In this document: positions 5,653-5,734 of the stretch, piece after piece
Layout of the letters: the number at the start of each line of letters is the position of its first letter
Numbering within the stretch: the first letter of the stretch is position 1
Source: JBGSIZ01 sp041742255
GTDB lineage: Bacteria > Pseudomonadota > Alphaproteobacteria > Rhodobacterales > Rhodobacteraceae
DNA: 5,734 nucleotides
Assembly: GCA_041742255.1 (NCBI GenBank)
Contig: JBGSIZ010000069.1
Span: 1 to 5,734 of the forward strand
Direction of reading: 5' to 3'
The notes under the pieces: model-generated
Databases searched by the model: none
Told to the model about the DNA's origin: nothing
What the model saw: only the letters and a program-made list of their open reading frames with translations
Translations under genes and position numbers: made by a program

Positions 5653-5734
5653 TCATGTTCCGTAGGCGGGCAGGGGGCGCGTCGCCACGGCCGAACCTGC
5701 GGCCGTGATCAGCACCTGCGCCACCGCGTCACAT
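5653..5734 (-). CDS. C-terminal end of an unidentified gene (partial)
   Basis: Read on the minus strand, 26 codons run from the window edge to a TGA at 5655-5653. They encode CDAVAQVLITAAGSAVATRP followed by LPAYGT. Third positions are almost all G or C, as in the confirmed genes here, and the piece is Ala/Val-rich like a real protein end. The gene would converge on the LysR gene with a 42-bp gap. I do not recognise the family. The fragment is short enough that chance cannot be excluded. Confidence 0.45.
   Translation of the reverse strand, partial: CDAVAQVLITAAGSAVATRPLPAYGT

Noticed and set aside
5370..5708. 112-codon frame on the plus strand at the right end
   Set aside because: It overlaps the end of the LysR gene out of frame, is Arg/Gly-rich, and shows no family features.

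Overview
The window is a complete polyhydroxyalkanoate (PHA, most likely poly-3-hydroxybutyrate) storage locus from an alphaproteobacterium. The set and order of genes (divergent depolymerase and synthase, then phasin, then PhaR), the protein sequences and the high G+C at third codon positions all point to the Rhodobacterales (Rhodobacter/Paracoccus/Roseobacter relatives). Genus cannot be settled from the sequence alone.

Layout. The minus strand from 1317 to 40 carries phaZ, an intracellular PHB depolymerase. A 114-bp divergent control region (1318-1431) separates it from phaC (1432-3246, +), a class I PHA synthase with its Cys/Asp/His triad intact. A 141-bp gap (3247-3387) holds the phasin promoter, whose likely -35/-10 spacer is filled by a perfect 17-bp palindrome that fits the known PhaR operator consensus. 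Then come phaP (3388-3831, a 147-residue phasin), a strong intrinsic terminator (3873-3909), and phaR (3965-4513, TTG start with a strong ribosome binding site), the PHA-responsive repressor. After a 134-bp gap lies a LysR-type regulator gene (4648-5610, +) of unknown target. The last 82 bases read well as the C-terminal end of an unidentified minus-strand gene. The first 39 bases hold nothing that can be called.

How the genes work together. PhaC polymerises hydroxyacyl-CoA into granules, PhaP coats the granules, PhaZ breaks the polymer down, and PhaR senses polymer. In related bacteria PhaR sits on phaP-type operators when there is no polymer and is titrated onto nascent granules, which releases phasin synthesis. 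Here PhaR-like CTGC/GCAG half-sites occur at three places: the phaP promoter (perfect), the phaZ-phaC divergent region (one half identical to the phaP site), and the short phaR leader (weak). This suggests one local regulator for the locus, partly inferred.

Novelty. The genes are a well-known system and I see no undescribed one. The points worth checking are the operator architecture, the terminator-controlled phaP:phaR ratio, the linked LysR regulator, a possible G-quadruplex tract in its 3' end, and the partial gene at the right edge. There are no tRNA or rRNA genes, CRISPR arrays, insertion sequences or signs of recent transfer.
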